From Burkholderiaceae bacterium (GTDB lineage Bacteria > Pseudomonadota > Gammaproteobacteria > Burkholderiales > Burkholderiaceae_E), in assembly GCA_016710525.1 (NCBI GenBank), contig JADJVQ010000142.1, positions 1 through 64,000 on the forward strand: a DNA stretch of 64,000 nucleotides. Reading direction: 5' to 3'. This document shows, in pieces, positions 52,190-63,485 of this stretch. Below the pieces are notes generated by a model, which ran no database searches, had not been told where the DNA came from, and worked only from the letters and a program-made list of their open reading frames with translations. A program made the position numbers and the translations under genes. Position 1 is the stretch's first letter. Each line of letters begins with the position of its first letter.

Positions 52190-54134
52190 GGTCCGGCCTG
52201 GCCCGTGCATGACGGGCAACGGCCTCCAGCAGCTGCCGGGCGTCGGCGGGCTTGGCGAGAAAATCGTTCATGCCCACGGCCAGCGCCTGGGCACGCTCGT
52301 TGTCCAGCGCCGCGGCCGTCAGCGCGACAATCGGCAGGCTGGCGGCGTCATGGCGCTTGCGCAGGCGGCGCGTGGCCTCGTAACCGCTGATGCCGGGCAT
52401 CTGGAGGTCCATCAGGACCAGGTCGAACGCCGTTGCGCCTGACTCGACGATCGCGACGGCCTCTTCGCCGTCTCCGGCCTCGACCACCGTCACCCCGTTC
52501 TCGCGCAGCATCGTGGAGGCGATCAGGCGGTTGAGCGCGTTGTCCTCGACCAGCAGCACGCGCAGGCCCGCCACCCGGGCATGACGCGGCGGGCGCTCGG
52601 CCGGCACCGCAGGCGCCGCCGCGCATGCGGGCAAAGGCAACTCGACGCGAAAACTGCTGCCCATGCCCGGGGTGCTGACGGCGCTGATTTCGCCACCCAT
52701 GCGTTCGGTCAGCTGGCGGGCGATCCACAAGCCCAGCCCGAGCCCGCCAACGCGTCGGGTATCGGATTCGTCAGCCTGGGTGAAGGGCTCGAACAGCCGC
52801 TCGAGCAGTTCGGGGGCGACCCCGGGTCCGGTGTCGGTGATCACGAAGCGGATCCGGTCCGGCGCTGCCGCTTCGACCCGGATCTGGACGAGTCCGCGCT
52901 CGGTGAACTTCACCGCATTGCCCACGAGGCTGTCGAGAACCTGGCGAACGCGCAGGGAGTCGCCTTCGACCACACGCGCCAGCGACGGGTCGACACTCAG
53001 CCGCAGGGCGACGCCCTTGCGCCGCGCGGCATCATCGAAATTGCGCTGCAGTCCGGCCAGCAGCACCGGCAGCTCGAACTGCGCCCGCTGGATGGCCAGC
53101 CGCCCGGCCTCGATTCGCGACACGTCCAGCACATCGGAGATCGTGCACGACAGGGCCTGCGCGCTTTCGAGCAGGCTGTCCAGGTACCCCTGGCGCGTCT
53201 GCTCGTCGCGGGACTCTCTGGCCAGGCGCGCCAGCCCGAGCACGCCGTGCAGCGGCGTGCGCATCTCATGGCTGGTGTTGGCCAGGAACGCGGTCTTGGC
53301 GCGGCTGGCCTGCTCGGCCTGAACCTTGGCGGCGGCCAGCGCGCGGCGCGCTTCCACCTCGATGGTCACCTTGCGCACGACGCCCCAGAATCCCACGAAC
53401 CGGCCGGCGACGATCCGCGGTTCGCCGCACACCGCGTAGTGTTCGAGCGCGGCGTCCGGCAAGCGGCGGCGCGACACGATGAAGTCGCGAAACGGCCGAT
53501 GCGCCAGCATCGTGCTGTGCAGAACGGTCCAGGCTTCGGCGGAGGCCTCCAGGCCGCCCTCCCAGGGCCGGCGGCCCAGCAGCGCGACGTCGTCCGGAAA
53601 CGCCCTGCCGCCCTGCGAGGACGCCACCATCGACAGCTTCAGTTCGCGGTCCATCTCCCAGTACCAGTCGGTACCGATGCTCAGCAGCGCCCGGAAGCGG
53701 GTCTCGCGCTCGATGGCGCCACGCAGCGCGACATGGGCCACCCAGGCGAGCAGCAGCGCCGAGGCAACTCCGCCGGCCAGCAGCAGGGTGGGTCCCCCGA
53801 CCCGGACGCCGAAAGGCACGGGCGGCACCACGCCCGTGAACAGCCCCTGGTCGGCAAGCGCATAGGCAATGCCGGCGATCGCCCCGAGGCTGCCCAGCCA
53901 GACCGGCAGACGAAGATGCGCCGTGCGCGCAAGCCAGGCCGTGGCCACGAACCCGCCCAGCAGCCAGCCGGTGAGCGCGATCGCGATGGCCTGCGTGACC
54001 GGCGCCGAAAACGCCAGGCCGCCATTGACGATCAGCGCCGTGCCGACCAGCAGTGCCAGCCCGAAGACAACTGCGGCACGCGACACCAGGGTGCGAAACT
54101 CACGCTCGATCGGCGCTACCAGCCTGTGCTGCAT
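52167..54134 (-). CDS. Hybrid sensor histidine kinase with N-terminal membrane domain
   Basis: 655 residues. Four hydrophobic spans (about 18-38, 48-68, 78-95, 113-137), a PAS-like domain that starts ETRFRALLSIGTDWYWEM, then DHp with SHEMRTPLHG (His near 288), HATPase (NAVKF, DTGPG, GLGLGL) and a receiver with LMDLQMPG (Asp near 575). It is closely related in plan and in motif wording to the next kinase upstream, which has more PAS domains. Neither has a separate response regulator beside it, so output must go through a distant Hpt or regulator. Its 3' end overlaps serA. Confidence 0.93.
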   Translation of the reverse strand: MQHRLVAPIEREFRTLVSRAAVVFGLALLVGTALIVNGGLAFSAPVTQAIAIALTGWLLGGFVATAWLARTAHLRLPVWLGSLGAIAGIAYALADQGLFTGVVPPVPFGVRVGGPTLLLAGGVASALLLAWVAHVALRGAIERETRFRALLSIGTDWYWEMDRELKLSMVASSQGGRAFPDDVALLGRRPWEGGLEASAEAWTVLHSTMLAHRPFRDFIVSRRRLPDAALEHYAVCGEPRIVAGRFVGFWGVVRKVTIEVEARRALAAAKVQAEQASRAKTAFLANTSHEMRTPLHGVLGLARLARESRDEQTRQGYLDSLLESAQALSCTISDVLDVSRIEAGRLAIQRAQFELPVLLAGLQRNFDDAARRKGVALRLSVDPSLARVVEGDSLRVRQVLDSLVGNAVKFTERGLVQIRVEAAAPDRIRFVITDTGPGVAPELLERLFEPFTQADESDTRRVGGLGLGLWIARQLTERMGGEISAVSTPGMGSSFRVELPLPACAAAPAVPAERPPRHARVAGLRVLLVEDNALNRLIASTMLRENGVTVVEAGDGEEAVAIVESGATAFDLVLMDLQMPGISGYEATRRLRKRHDAASLPIVALTAAALDNERAQALAVGMNDFLAKPADARQLLEAVARHARARPDLKVPAGT

Positions 54135-54254
54135 GCAGCAGGAACTCCATGGAGTTTATACCTTGGGGGGTACGAGGCCGAACCGGCGCAATGCCAGACG
54201 GTCGCATACATGACAATGCGAGTACGAGCCGAATTCTAGTCAATTATCGCGGGG

Positions 54255-57200
54255 CTAAACACCTCGACGCAGCCAGTGCGAAACAACCGTTCGCAATTGA
54301 TCGATATCGATCGGTTTCGGAACGAAATCGTTCATGCCAACCGCCAGCGCACGGGCCTGCTCGGTCGCCAGCGCGGCAGCGGTCAGGGCCACGATCGGCA
54401 GCTCCGACGCGTCGTAAGTGCGCCGCAGCCGCCGCGTTGCCTCGTAGCCGCTCATCCCCGGCATGTGGATGTCCATCAGGACCAGATCCAGACGGCCGTT
54501 TTCGCGGGCCACGATGGTCAGCGCCTCTTCGCCGTCGACCGCCTCGAGCACGTCGATCTCCCAGCTCTTGAGCATCATCGAGGCAATCAGGCGATTCAGC
54601 GCATTGTCCTCGACCAGCAAGACGCGTGAGCCGGCAAGGGGATCGGGAGGGCTCGGGAGCCGATTCCGATCGCGGGTCATGGGCGCAGGCCGGCAGCGGC
54701 ACCTCGACCCAGAAGCGGCTGCCCTGCCCGACATGGCTGTCGCTGCCGACCCGCCCGCCCATCAGGGTGGCCAGTTCCTTGCAGATCGACAGCCCCAGAC
54801 CGGTACCGCCGTAGCGGCGCGTGGTCGAGGCGTCGGCCTGCATGAACGGGGTGAACAGGCGGGCGGCCGTCTCGGCATCGAAGCCGATGCCGGTGTCGTG
54901 CACCACGAAACTCACCCGATCGCCGGCGCTTCGGCGGGCACTCAGGCGGACCGAACCCTGTTCGGTGAACTTGATGGCATTGCTGACGAAATTGCTCAGG
55001 ATCTGCCGCAGCCGGACCGGATCTCCGACGACCCAGCGCAGGTCCTGGGCGTCGGGGCCACCCGCGATGTCGATGTCGAACGACAGGCCACGATCGCGCG
55101 CCGCCTCCGAAAATGCCCGATGGACGGATTCCAGCAGCCGGGGCAGATCGAATTCGACCGACTCGAGCGTCAGCTTGCCAGCCTCGATCTTGGACAGGTC
55201 GAGGATGTCGGAAATGATGGCGGCCAGACCGTCGGCGCTTTCGACGAGCAGGTGCAGATACTCGTCGCGGACAGCGGCGTCGCTGCACTCGCGGGCGAGC
55301 CGGGCCAGCCCGAGCACGCCATTGAGAGGCGTGCGGATTTCGTGACTGGTGTTCGCCAGGAAAGTGCTCTTCGCCCGGCTCGCTGCTTCGGCCTGGTCCC
55401 TGGCTGTGGCCAGCGCCTGCTGAGCCTCGCGTTCGTCGGTGATGTCCTCGACGATCCAGACGGTGCCGCCGAGTTCCGGCTGCGCCAGGTCCAGGCATTG
55501 CGCACGAATCCGGCTCCAGAACACCGAGCCGTCGCGCCGGCGCAGCCGCTCGGTCAGATCGATCCGTTCGCCGCGATCCAGCGTCGGTCGGGTCAGCGTG
55601 GCGATGCGCAGGTGCTCCTGCGCGGACGTCCAGACGACCTCGGGCGACTGTCCTTCGAGTTCTCCCGGTCCCCAGCCGAGCATCGCGTGGAACATCGGGT
55701 TCACATGCTCGAAGCGATCGGAACGTGTCACCGCAATCCCGATCGAGGCATTGTTAAGGATCGCCTGCTGCAGCAGACGGATCCGTTCCGACTGGGTGAC
55801 GTCTCGGCAGACGATGAGGGCATACCGGCGGCCGGCCACTCGAAACAGGCTGGCGAACACCTGATTGACGATCACCCGCCCGTCGCGGGTCCGCAACGGC
55901 GCCTGGAAGTCGCGCGTCTCACCGTGCTCCTCGACCTGCGCGCGCATGGCGAGGCGGTCTTCGTCGCGCACCCACAGGCCCAGTTCCTCCGGTCGCCGGC
56001 CGACCACCTCGTCGGACCGATAGCCGAACATGCGGGAGAAACCCGGATTGACGAATTGAATCAGCTGGCTGTCGACGTCACTGAGCAGCACGGAATCGGC
56101 CGTGGTCTGATAGATCTGGGCCAGCAGGGTTTCGGAGCGCTGCAGGGCTGCCTCGGCACGCCGCACGGCCGACACATCGATCAGGGTCGTCTGGATGGCC
56201 GGACCGTCGGCCAGCCGGATCCATGCGCTGGCCGCCTGGACCACCCCCGGGCGGCCGCTGGGCAGCGCCAGTTCGAGCTCGACGATCGGCATCGCGCCCC
56301 CGAAGGGCAGCGACGACAGCGCCGATTCGCGCCGAGCGAGTTCCTCGTGGTGCCGCGGGTCAAACAGCCCATCCACGGACCGGCCCGCCAGCGCATCGGG
56401 ACCCGATTGTTCGAACAGCGTCGCGGCGGCGGTGTTGATGGCCAGGATGCGCTGCTGCCGGCTGAGCAGGATCGCGACCGGGGAATCCATAAACAGGCTG
56501 CGGTAGCGCTCTTCGCTCGCCTCGAGCGCCTGCTGCGCCTGGACCGTCGCGGTCACTTCGCGGGTGGCGCCCCAGTAGCCGACGAAGCGGCCGGTGGTGT
56601 CGAAGCGCGGCTGTCCGGACACCGCGAAGTAGCGCAGCGAACCGTCGGGAAAGGTCAGCGCTGTCAGGAAATCGCGAAAAGGTCGGCGCGCCTCGAGGTC
56701 GGCCTGGTGGGTCCGCGCGGCGGCTTCATCGACGACGACCCCCGGAAACTGCCCCCGGAGCGCGCCGATCCGATCCTTCGGATCCAGGCCGGTCACCCGG
56801 CTGAACGACTCCGACAGATAGGTATAACGCAGGGAAGCATCCTGCTCCCAGTACCAGTCGGAACCGATCTCGAGCAGGGCCTTGAAGCGCTGCTCCTGAT
56901 CGATCGCGCCGCTGAGGGCCCGGACCAGCAGGCGCGAGAGCAGCACCGCGCCCAGAACGCCCGCGCCCAGCGCGAGCAGGTGCGCGAGCACCAGGTGCAG
57001 CGGCACGCTGGTGGCCGCAGAGCGGACCCGGTCGATCACCCCGTTGGTTTCGAGCAGATAGAGGCCGATGACCGCCGCGCCCGACAAGGCCGCGACGAAG
57101 GCTGAGAAGCGCACCGACGAGATGACGCCAGCCAGCATGATGACCAGCGGCAGCAGCGACAGGACCGGCGCCTGGATGCCGGTCTGCAGCGCGAACGCCG

Positions 57201-57483
57201 ATGCGCCGATGCCGCCGATGGCACAGGTCAGGGCGAATCCGATGGCCAGCCGCAGATGGCCGCGGCGGGCGATGACCGCGGCGGCCAGCCAGGCGGCGAC
57301 CACGATCAGCATCACCCAGCCCATGTTGCGGTACCGCGGCAGAGGCTGGGTCAGCACCATCCAGCCGACCAGCAAAGTGCCGAAGACGGACACCGTGAGC
57401 CCGAAGGTGAGGAAGATCCGCCGACCGAGCCGGGCCACCTCGCGCTCGGTCACCGCCGCAAACAGACTGGGATCACCCGACAT
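54255..57483 (-). CDS. Large multi-PAS hybrid sensor histidine kinase, one frameshift
   Basis: About 1076 residues when joined: several membrane spans (to about residue 190), a PAS domain starting EQRFKALLEIGSDWYWEQ, three more PAS/PAC units (about 320-690), DHp with SHEIRTPLNG (His near 712), HATPase with DTGIG and GTGLGL, and a receiver with MDIHMPG (Asp near 1004). The frame changes at about 54630-54690, between the kinase and receiver; the receiver continues intact in the other frame, so a single indel explains it. It lies 120 bp from its shorter relative and looks like a tandem duplicate. Confidence 0.9.
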
Positions 57484-57582
57484 CGAACCACCGCTCCCTT
57501 TCAATAGGCGCGATTGTCCCCCGAAAGCGCACGCCTGCCAGCGCCCCAGGCTGGCGCCCGCCCGCCCGCGAGCGGGCGGCGA

Positions 57583-57610
57583 CTTGAAATCCGGGCGTTC
57601 AACCCTTACT
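57583..57610 (+). promoter_or_regulatory. Sigma32 (heat-shock) promoter candidate for groES-groEL
   Basis: CTTGAAA (57583-57589) and CCCTTACT (57603-57610) are 13 bp apart, matching the sigma32 -35 (CTTGAAA) exactly and the -10 in several positions. It lies directly upstream of the CIRCE element. Confidence 0.6.
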
Positions 57611-57611
57611 A

Positions 57612-57638
57612 TTAGCACTCGCAACCAGTGAGTGCTAG
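57612..57638. promoter_or_regulatory. CIRCE element (HrcA operator)
   Basis: TTAGCACTC (57612-57620), nine bases, then GAGTGCTAG (57630-57638): the standard CIRCE inverted repeat with one mismatch in the last base. HrcA bound here would repress groES-groEL at normal temperature. Having both CIRCE and a sigma32-like promoter is typical of betaproteobacteria. Confidence 0.95.
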
Positions 57639-57742
57639 CAACGTTGAAGATCGCGTCTGCAGCGCACCGGTGCCGGGCGCCTCGCCGAGTGCGCCCCTAG
57701 ATTCACAAAACCCTTTTCGATCAAAGCGTTAGGAGCCAAGGT

Positions 57743-58030
57743 ATGAAACTTCGTCCCCTCCACGACCGCGTCATCATCAAGCGTCTCGACACCGAGCGCA
57801 AGACCGCGTCAGGCATCGTCATTCCCGAGAATGCCGCCGAAAAACCCGACCAGGGCGAAATCCTGGCCGTGGGCAATGGCAAGGTCGATGACAACGGCAA
57901 GCTGCGTCCCCTGGGCGTCAAGGTCGGTGACAAGGTCCTCTTCGGCAAGTACAGCGGCCAGACCGTCAAGGTCGACGGCGACGAGCTGCTCGTGATGCGC
58001 GAAGAAGACATCATGGCCGTCGTCGAGTGA
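57743..58030 (+). CDS. groES: Co-chaperonin GroES
   Basis: 95 residues, exact family size. MKLRPLHDRVIIKR at the start, the mobile loop ASGIVIPENAAEKPD and a C-terminal VMREEDIMAVVE. It caps the GroEL barrel. AGGAG before the ATG and the CIRCE/sigma32 region upstream mark it as first gene of the operon; groEL starts 66 bp later. Confidence 0.99.
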   Translation: MKLRPLHDRVIIKRLDTERKTASGIVIPENAAEKPDQGEILAVGNGKVDDNGKLRPLGVKVGDKVLFGKYSGQTVKVDGDELLVMREEDIMAVVE

Positions 58031-58095
58031 CACGCCGGAATCACTTGTCCATTCGTCTATCCGCCGAATCATTCGTATCGCAAGGAGTCTGAAAC

Positions 58096-59751
<1,656 letters not shown>

Positions 59752-59801
59752 TACCCGGCCCAGGCTGGCCGGTGCCCCGTGCACCCGGCCGGCCTTGCCT
59801 C

Positions 59802-59827
59802 AAAGGCCCGCTTCGGCGGGCCTTTTT
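59802..59827 (+). terminator. Intrinsic terminator after groEL
   Basis: AAAGGCCCGC-TTCG-GCGGGCCTTTTT: a ten-base-pair stem with a stable tetraloop followed by a T-run. The AAA/TTT flanks would let it work in both directions between the convergent groEL and peptidase genes. Confidence 0.95.
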
Positions 59828-59876
59828 CATGGCGTCGGCGCCCTGGCGACGGGAACCGTGCCGGCACACCGCGGGG

Positions 59877-60917
59877 TCAGCGGTAGATCGACACCATCGG
59901 CTCGCCGGTGCCGCGGATTTCTCCGCGGTACATGCCCTCGGTATTGAAGCCGAACTTGACCTCGCCACGAGCATTCAGCGCGATCACGCCACCCTGGCCC
60001 TGACGCTCGTCCAGAGCGCAGCGCACGGTCTGATCGACCGCGTCCGACAGCGATACCCCCAGATAGCGGACGCGGGCCGCGATGTCGTAGGCGACCAGAC
60101 CCCGCATGAAGAACTCGCCAGTCCCGGTACCCGACACCGCGACCGTGCCATTGTCGGCATAGGTGCCGGCGCCGATCAGCGGCGAGTCGCCGATCCGACC
60201 CCAGCGCTTGTTGGTGAGCCCGCCTGTGGAGGTGCCGGCCGCCAGGTTGCCGAAAGTGTCCAGCGCGACCGCTCCGACCGTTCCGAACTTGCCCTCGTCG
60301 GCCTGGCCGTCGCGGTTGTCCTGATCGGGCACAGGGGGTGCCGGAGGGGCCAGCGTGACCCGGCCATCGTGATCGAGTTCGATCCGGTCGTTGGCGCGCG
60401 CCCGATCGAGCTGCCGGCGGCGATGCTCGGTCAGAAAATACGCGGGATCGACGATCGCCAGGCCCTGATCGGCGGCGAACCGGTCGGCACCCTCGCCGGC
60501 CAGCAGCACGTGCGGGCTGTGCGCCATGACCGCGCGCGCCGCTTCGATCGGATTGCGCACCGTGCGCACCCCTGCCACGCCACCGGCCCGGCCGGTTGCG
60601 CCGTCCATGATCGAGGCATCGAGCTCGACATGTCCTTCGTGGTTCAGCACCGAACCGTGACCGGCGTTGAACAGCGGATCATCCTCGAGGACCCGGATCG
60701 CCGCGACCACGGCGTCCAGGCTGGCGCCACCGGCCATCAGCACGGCCTGGCCGGCCCGCAGCGCGCCCGCCAGCGCGGCGCGGTAGGCGGCCTCGGCCTT
60801 GCGCGTAAGATTGGCACGCAGGATCGTGCCGGCCCCGCCGTGGATGAGCAGCGTCGGCGCCACTGGCACGCCGGGCGCCGGGGCCTTGCCGGCGGCGGCC
60901 GCAGCGATCGGGTTCAT
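59877..60917 (-). CDS. Isoaspartyl peptidase/L-asparaginase (plant type, Ntn-hydrolase)
   Basis: 346 residues. A self-cleaving precursor: the new N-terminal nucleophile is Thr213 in GKFGTVGAVALD, splitting it into alpha and beta chains. LIHGGAG (24-30) and FNAGHGSVLN are the conserved N-terminal motifs, TSTGGLTNKRWGRIGDSP the sodium-loop/substrate region. It removes isoaspartyl peptides and asparagine. Its ATG overlaps the stop of the DAHP synthase gene (ATGA), so the two are coupled although functionally unrelated. Confidence 0.93.
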   Translation of the reverse strand: MNPIAAAAAGKAPAPGVPVAPTLLIHGGAGTILRANLTRKAEAAYRAALAGALRAGQAVLMAGGASLDAVVAAIRVLEDDPLFNAGHGSVLNHEGHVELDASIMDGATGRAGGVAGVRTVRNPIEAARAVMAHSPHVLLAGEGADRFAADQGLAIVDPAYFLTEHRRRQLDRARANDRIELDHDGRVTLAPPAPPVPDQDNRDGQADEGKFGTVGAVALDTFGNLAAGTSTGGLTNKRWGRIGDSPLIGAGTYADNGTVAVSGTGTGEFFMRGLVAYDIAARVRYLGVSLSDAVDQTVRCALDERQGQGGVIALNARGEVKFGFNTEGMYRGEIRGTGEPMVSIYR

Positions 60918-62008
60918 GCCAGCGCGCGCGCTCGCACCGCATCGGCCAGTTGCTGCACGCAGGCCGCCGACTCCTCCCAGCCCAGACAGGCATCGGTGAT
61001 GCTTTGGCCGTAGGTCAGCGAGGGCACCGCGCTGACCCCCGCCTTGAACGCCTGCGCACCACCGACCAGGTGACTCTCGATCATCACGCCGAAAACCCGG
61101 CGACTGCCGCCGGACACCTGTCCGGCAAGATCACGGACGACGTCGATCTGGCGCTCGTGCTGCTTCTCGCTGTTGCCGTGGGAGCAGTCGACCATCACCG
61201 AGCCGTGCAGGCCCGAGGCGGCCAGCACCTCGCAGGCCGCGGCGACACTGGCGGCGTCGTAGTTGGGCTGGCGCCCGCCGCGCAGGATCAGGTGGCCGTC
61301 GGGATTGCCGGCGGTTCGCACCATGGCGATCTGGCCGCTCTTGTGGATGCCCAGGAAACTGTGCGGCTGGCCGGCCGCGAACACCGCATCGATCGCCACG
61401 CGCACGTTGCCTTCGGTGCTGTTCTTGAACCCGACCGCGGCCGAGAACCCGGACGCGAGTTCGCGGTGCACCTGGCTTTCAGTGGTCCGCGCGCCGATCG
61501 CTCCCCAGCTGAGCAGATCGGCCATGTATTGCGGCGACAGCGTGTCCAGCAGTTCACCGCCGGCCGGCAGGCCCATCCGGTTGATGTCGATCAGCAGATG
61601 GCGCGCGATGCGCAGGCCCTCCTGGATGCGATAACTGCCGTCGAGGTAAGGATCGTTGATCAGCCCCTTCCAGCCGACCGTGGTGCGCGGCTTCTCGAAA
61701 TAGACTCGCATCACGATCTCGAGCGCATCGGCGACCTCGCCGCGCAGCGCGGCCAGCCGAGTCGCATACTCGATCGCTGATTTCGGGTCGTGCACCGAAC
61801 AGGGCCCGATCACGACCAGCAGCCGATCGTCCAGGCCATGGACGATGCGGCGCACGCGCTCGCGGCAATCCCCGACGAAGCGCTCGACCGGACCGCCGGA
61901 CACCGGAAAAAATCGGATCAGCTGCTCGGGCGGCGGCAGCACGTCGACAGCGACGATCCGGGCGTCGTCGACCTGCGAGGTCTTGTCGGAATCGGGGGTG
62001 TTGGGCAT
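60914..62008 (-). CDS. 3-deoxy-7-phosphoheptulonate synthase, class I
   Basis: 364 residues; joins phosphoenolpyruvate and erythrose-4-phosphate, first step of the shikimate pathway. GPCSVHDP near residue 90, KPRTTVGWKGLINDP, GARTTESQVHRELASG, the metal-binding Cys, His, Glu and Asp, and a C-terminal SITDACLGW are all present, with the N-terminal extension of the AroG/F/H type that binds the aromatic feedback inhibitor. Which inhibitor applies is not clear. The start at 62008 matches family length. Confidence 0.95.
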   Translation of the reverse strand: MPNTPDSDKTSQVDDARIVAVDVLPPPEQLIRFFPVSGGPVERFVGDCRERVRRIVHGLDDRLLVVIGPCSVHDPKSAIEYATRLAALRGEVADALEIVMRVYFEKPRTTVGWKGLINDPYLDGSYRIQEGLRIARHLLIDINRMGLPAGGELLDTLSPQYMADLLSWGAIGARTTESQVHRELASGFSAAVGFKNSTEGNVRVAIDAVFAAGQPHSFLGIHKSGQIAMVRTAGNPDGHLILRGGRQPNYDAASVAAACEVLAASGLHGSVMVDCSHGNSEKQHERQIDVVRDLAGQVSGGSRRVFGVMIESHLVGGAQAFKAGVSAVPSLTYGQSITDACLGWEESAACVQQLADAVRARALA

Positions 62009-62109
62009 GGCGGGTTGACTCGGGCGAAGACAGAAGGGGATTCTACGAGTCCCGGCGCCCGGCCGCGGCATCGAACCCGCGCCGGGCCTGCGCTTTTCCA
62101 GGACTTTCC

Positions 62110-63345
62110 ATGCCATCCGCCCTCCCCGACCTGCCTCTGCCTGCGGGCATCCGCTCGCGCCTCGTGCCCGGCATCAACGGTTTGACCATGCATGTGCTGG
62201 AGGCCGGGCACGAGCAGCCGGGGCGCCCCTGCGTGCTGCTGCTGCACGGTTTTCCCGAGCTCGCCTACAGCTGGCGCAAGGTGATGCTGCCGCTGGCGCA
62301 GGCCGGCTACCACGTGGTCGCGCCCGACCATCGCGGCTATGGCCGCACCACCGGCTGGGACGCCCGCTATGACGGCGATGTCGCCTCGTTCCGGTTCTTC
62401 AATCTGGTGCGCGACACGCTGGGCCTGATCGCCGCCCTCGGACATCGCTCGGTCGCCGCGGTGGTCGGTCACGATTTCGGTTCACCGCTGGCCGCGTGGT
62501 GCGCGCTCGTGCGCCCCGACGTGTTTCGCTCGGTGGTGCTGATGAGCGCGCCGTTCGGCGGGCCGCCGGGCCTGCCGGTGACCGACCCGCACACCGGCGC
62601 TGTCGTCGGCACGCTCGGCGAACGGCGACCGCGCACGCGCCGCACCGGGCCCCGGCGGCCCCGGCGGCCGCGACGGGCGGACCGGCGCCCACCGCCGCCC
62701 AGATGGACGCCCAGCTGGCCAGCGCTCGAGCGTCCGCGCAAGCACTACCAGTGGTACTACTCGACACCTGCCGCCGACACCGACATGCGCCACTGCCCGC
62801 AGGGCATCCACTCGTTCCTGCGCGCCTACTACCACCACAAGAGCGCCGACTGGCCGGGCAACCAGCCCTTCGAGCTGGCCTCCTGGGCGCCGGCCGAGCT
62901 GGCCAAGATGCCGACCTACTACGTGATGCACCGGCGGGCCGACATGGCAGCCACCGTCGCCGAACACATGCCTTCGGCGGAAGCGGTCGCGGCCTGCGAG
63001 TGGCTGCCCGAGGATCAGCTTCGGGTCTACAGCAGCGAATTCGCGCGCACCGGCTTCCAGGGCGGGCTGCAGTGGTACCGCTGCGGAACCCTCGGACTGC
63101 AGGTGCCCGAACAGCAGATGTTCGCCGGACGCGCCATCGAGGTGCCCGCGACCTTCATCGCTGGGGCCAGCGACTGGGGCGTCTACCAGAAGCCGGGCGA
63201 GCTGCAGCGCATGGCGGGTCCGCTGTGCCGCCGCTTCGAGGGCATCACGCTGATCGACGGAGCCGGACACTGGGTGCAGCAGGAACAGCCCGACGCGGTC
63301 GTGCGCCATCTGCTGGCGTTCCTGGAGCGCCGGCGCCCCGCCTGA
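62110..63345 (+). CDS. Epoxide-hydrolase-like alpha/beta hydrolase, scrambled cap region
   Basis: 411 residues. HGFPE (46-50), the nucleophile in GHDFGSPL (Asp122), and a late GAGHW with the catalytic His match epoxide hydrolases. Between about 62610 and 62740 the protein reads as Arg/Pro-rich nonsense, whereas another frame gives an Ala-rich but plausible helix (AAQMDAQLASA) that would join RKHYQWYY. A pair of compensating indels is likely, altering the cap domain as written. Divergent from the DAHP synthase gene, 101 bp apart. Confidence 0.82.
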   Translation: MPSALPDLPLPAGIRSRLVPGINGLTMHVLEAGHEQPGRPCVLLLHGFPELAYSWRKVMLPLAQAGYHVVAPDHRGYGRTTGWDARYDGDVASFRFFNLVRDTLGLIAALGHRSVAAVVGHDFGSPLAAWCALVRPDVFRSVVLMSAPFGGPPGLPVTDPHTGAVVGTLGERRPRTRRTGPRRPRRPRRADRRPPPPRWTPSWPALERPRKHYQWYYSTPAADTDMRHCPQGIHSFLRAYYHHKSADWPGNQPFELASWAPAELAKMPTYYVMHRRADMAATVAEHMPSAEAVAACEWLPEDQLRVYSSEFARTGFQGGLQWYRCGTLGLQVPEQQMFAGRAIEVPATFIAGASDWGVYQKPGELQRMAGPLCRRFEGITLIDGAGHWVQQEQPDAVVRHLLAFLERRRPA

Positions 63346-63485
63346 ACGCAGGCGCGGCTCATGGCATGTCCGGAATTCGGCGGCAGGACCGCCGCGCGTC
63401 CGGAAAGTCGCCGCTTTTCAGCGCACCGGACGCCCGACGATCGGGCGAACCTCCCAGACGATCGTCGTTCCGTCCGGAGTGCCCC

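Noticed and set aside
54463..57105. 880-residue plus-strand frame opposite the multi-PAS kinase
   Set aside because: Antisense to recognisable PAS and kinase domains.
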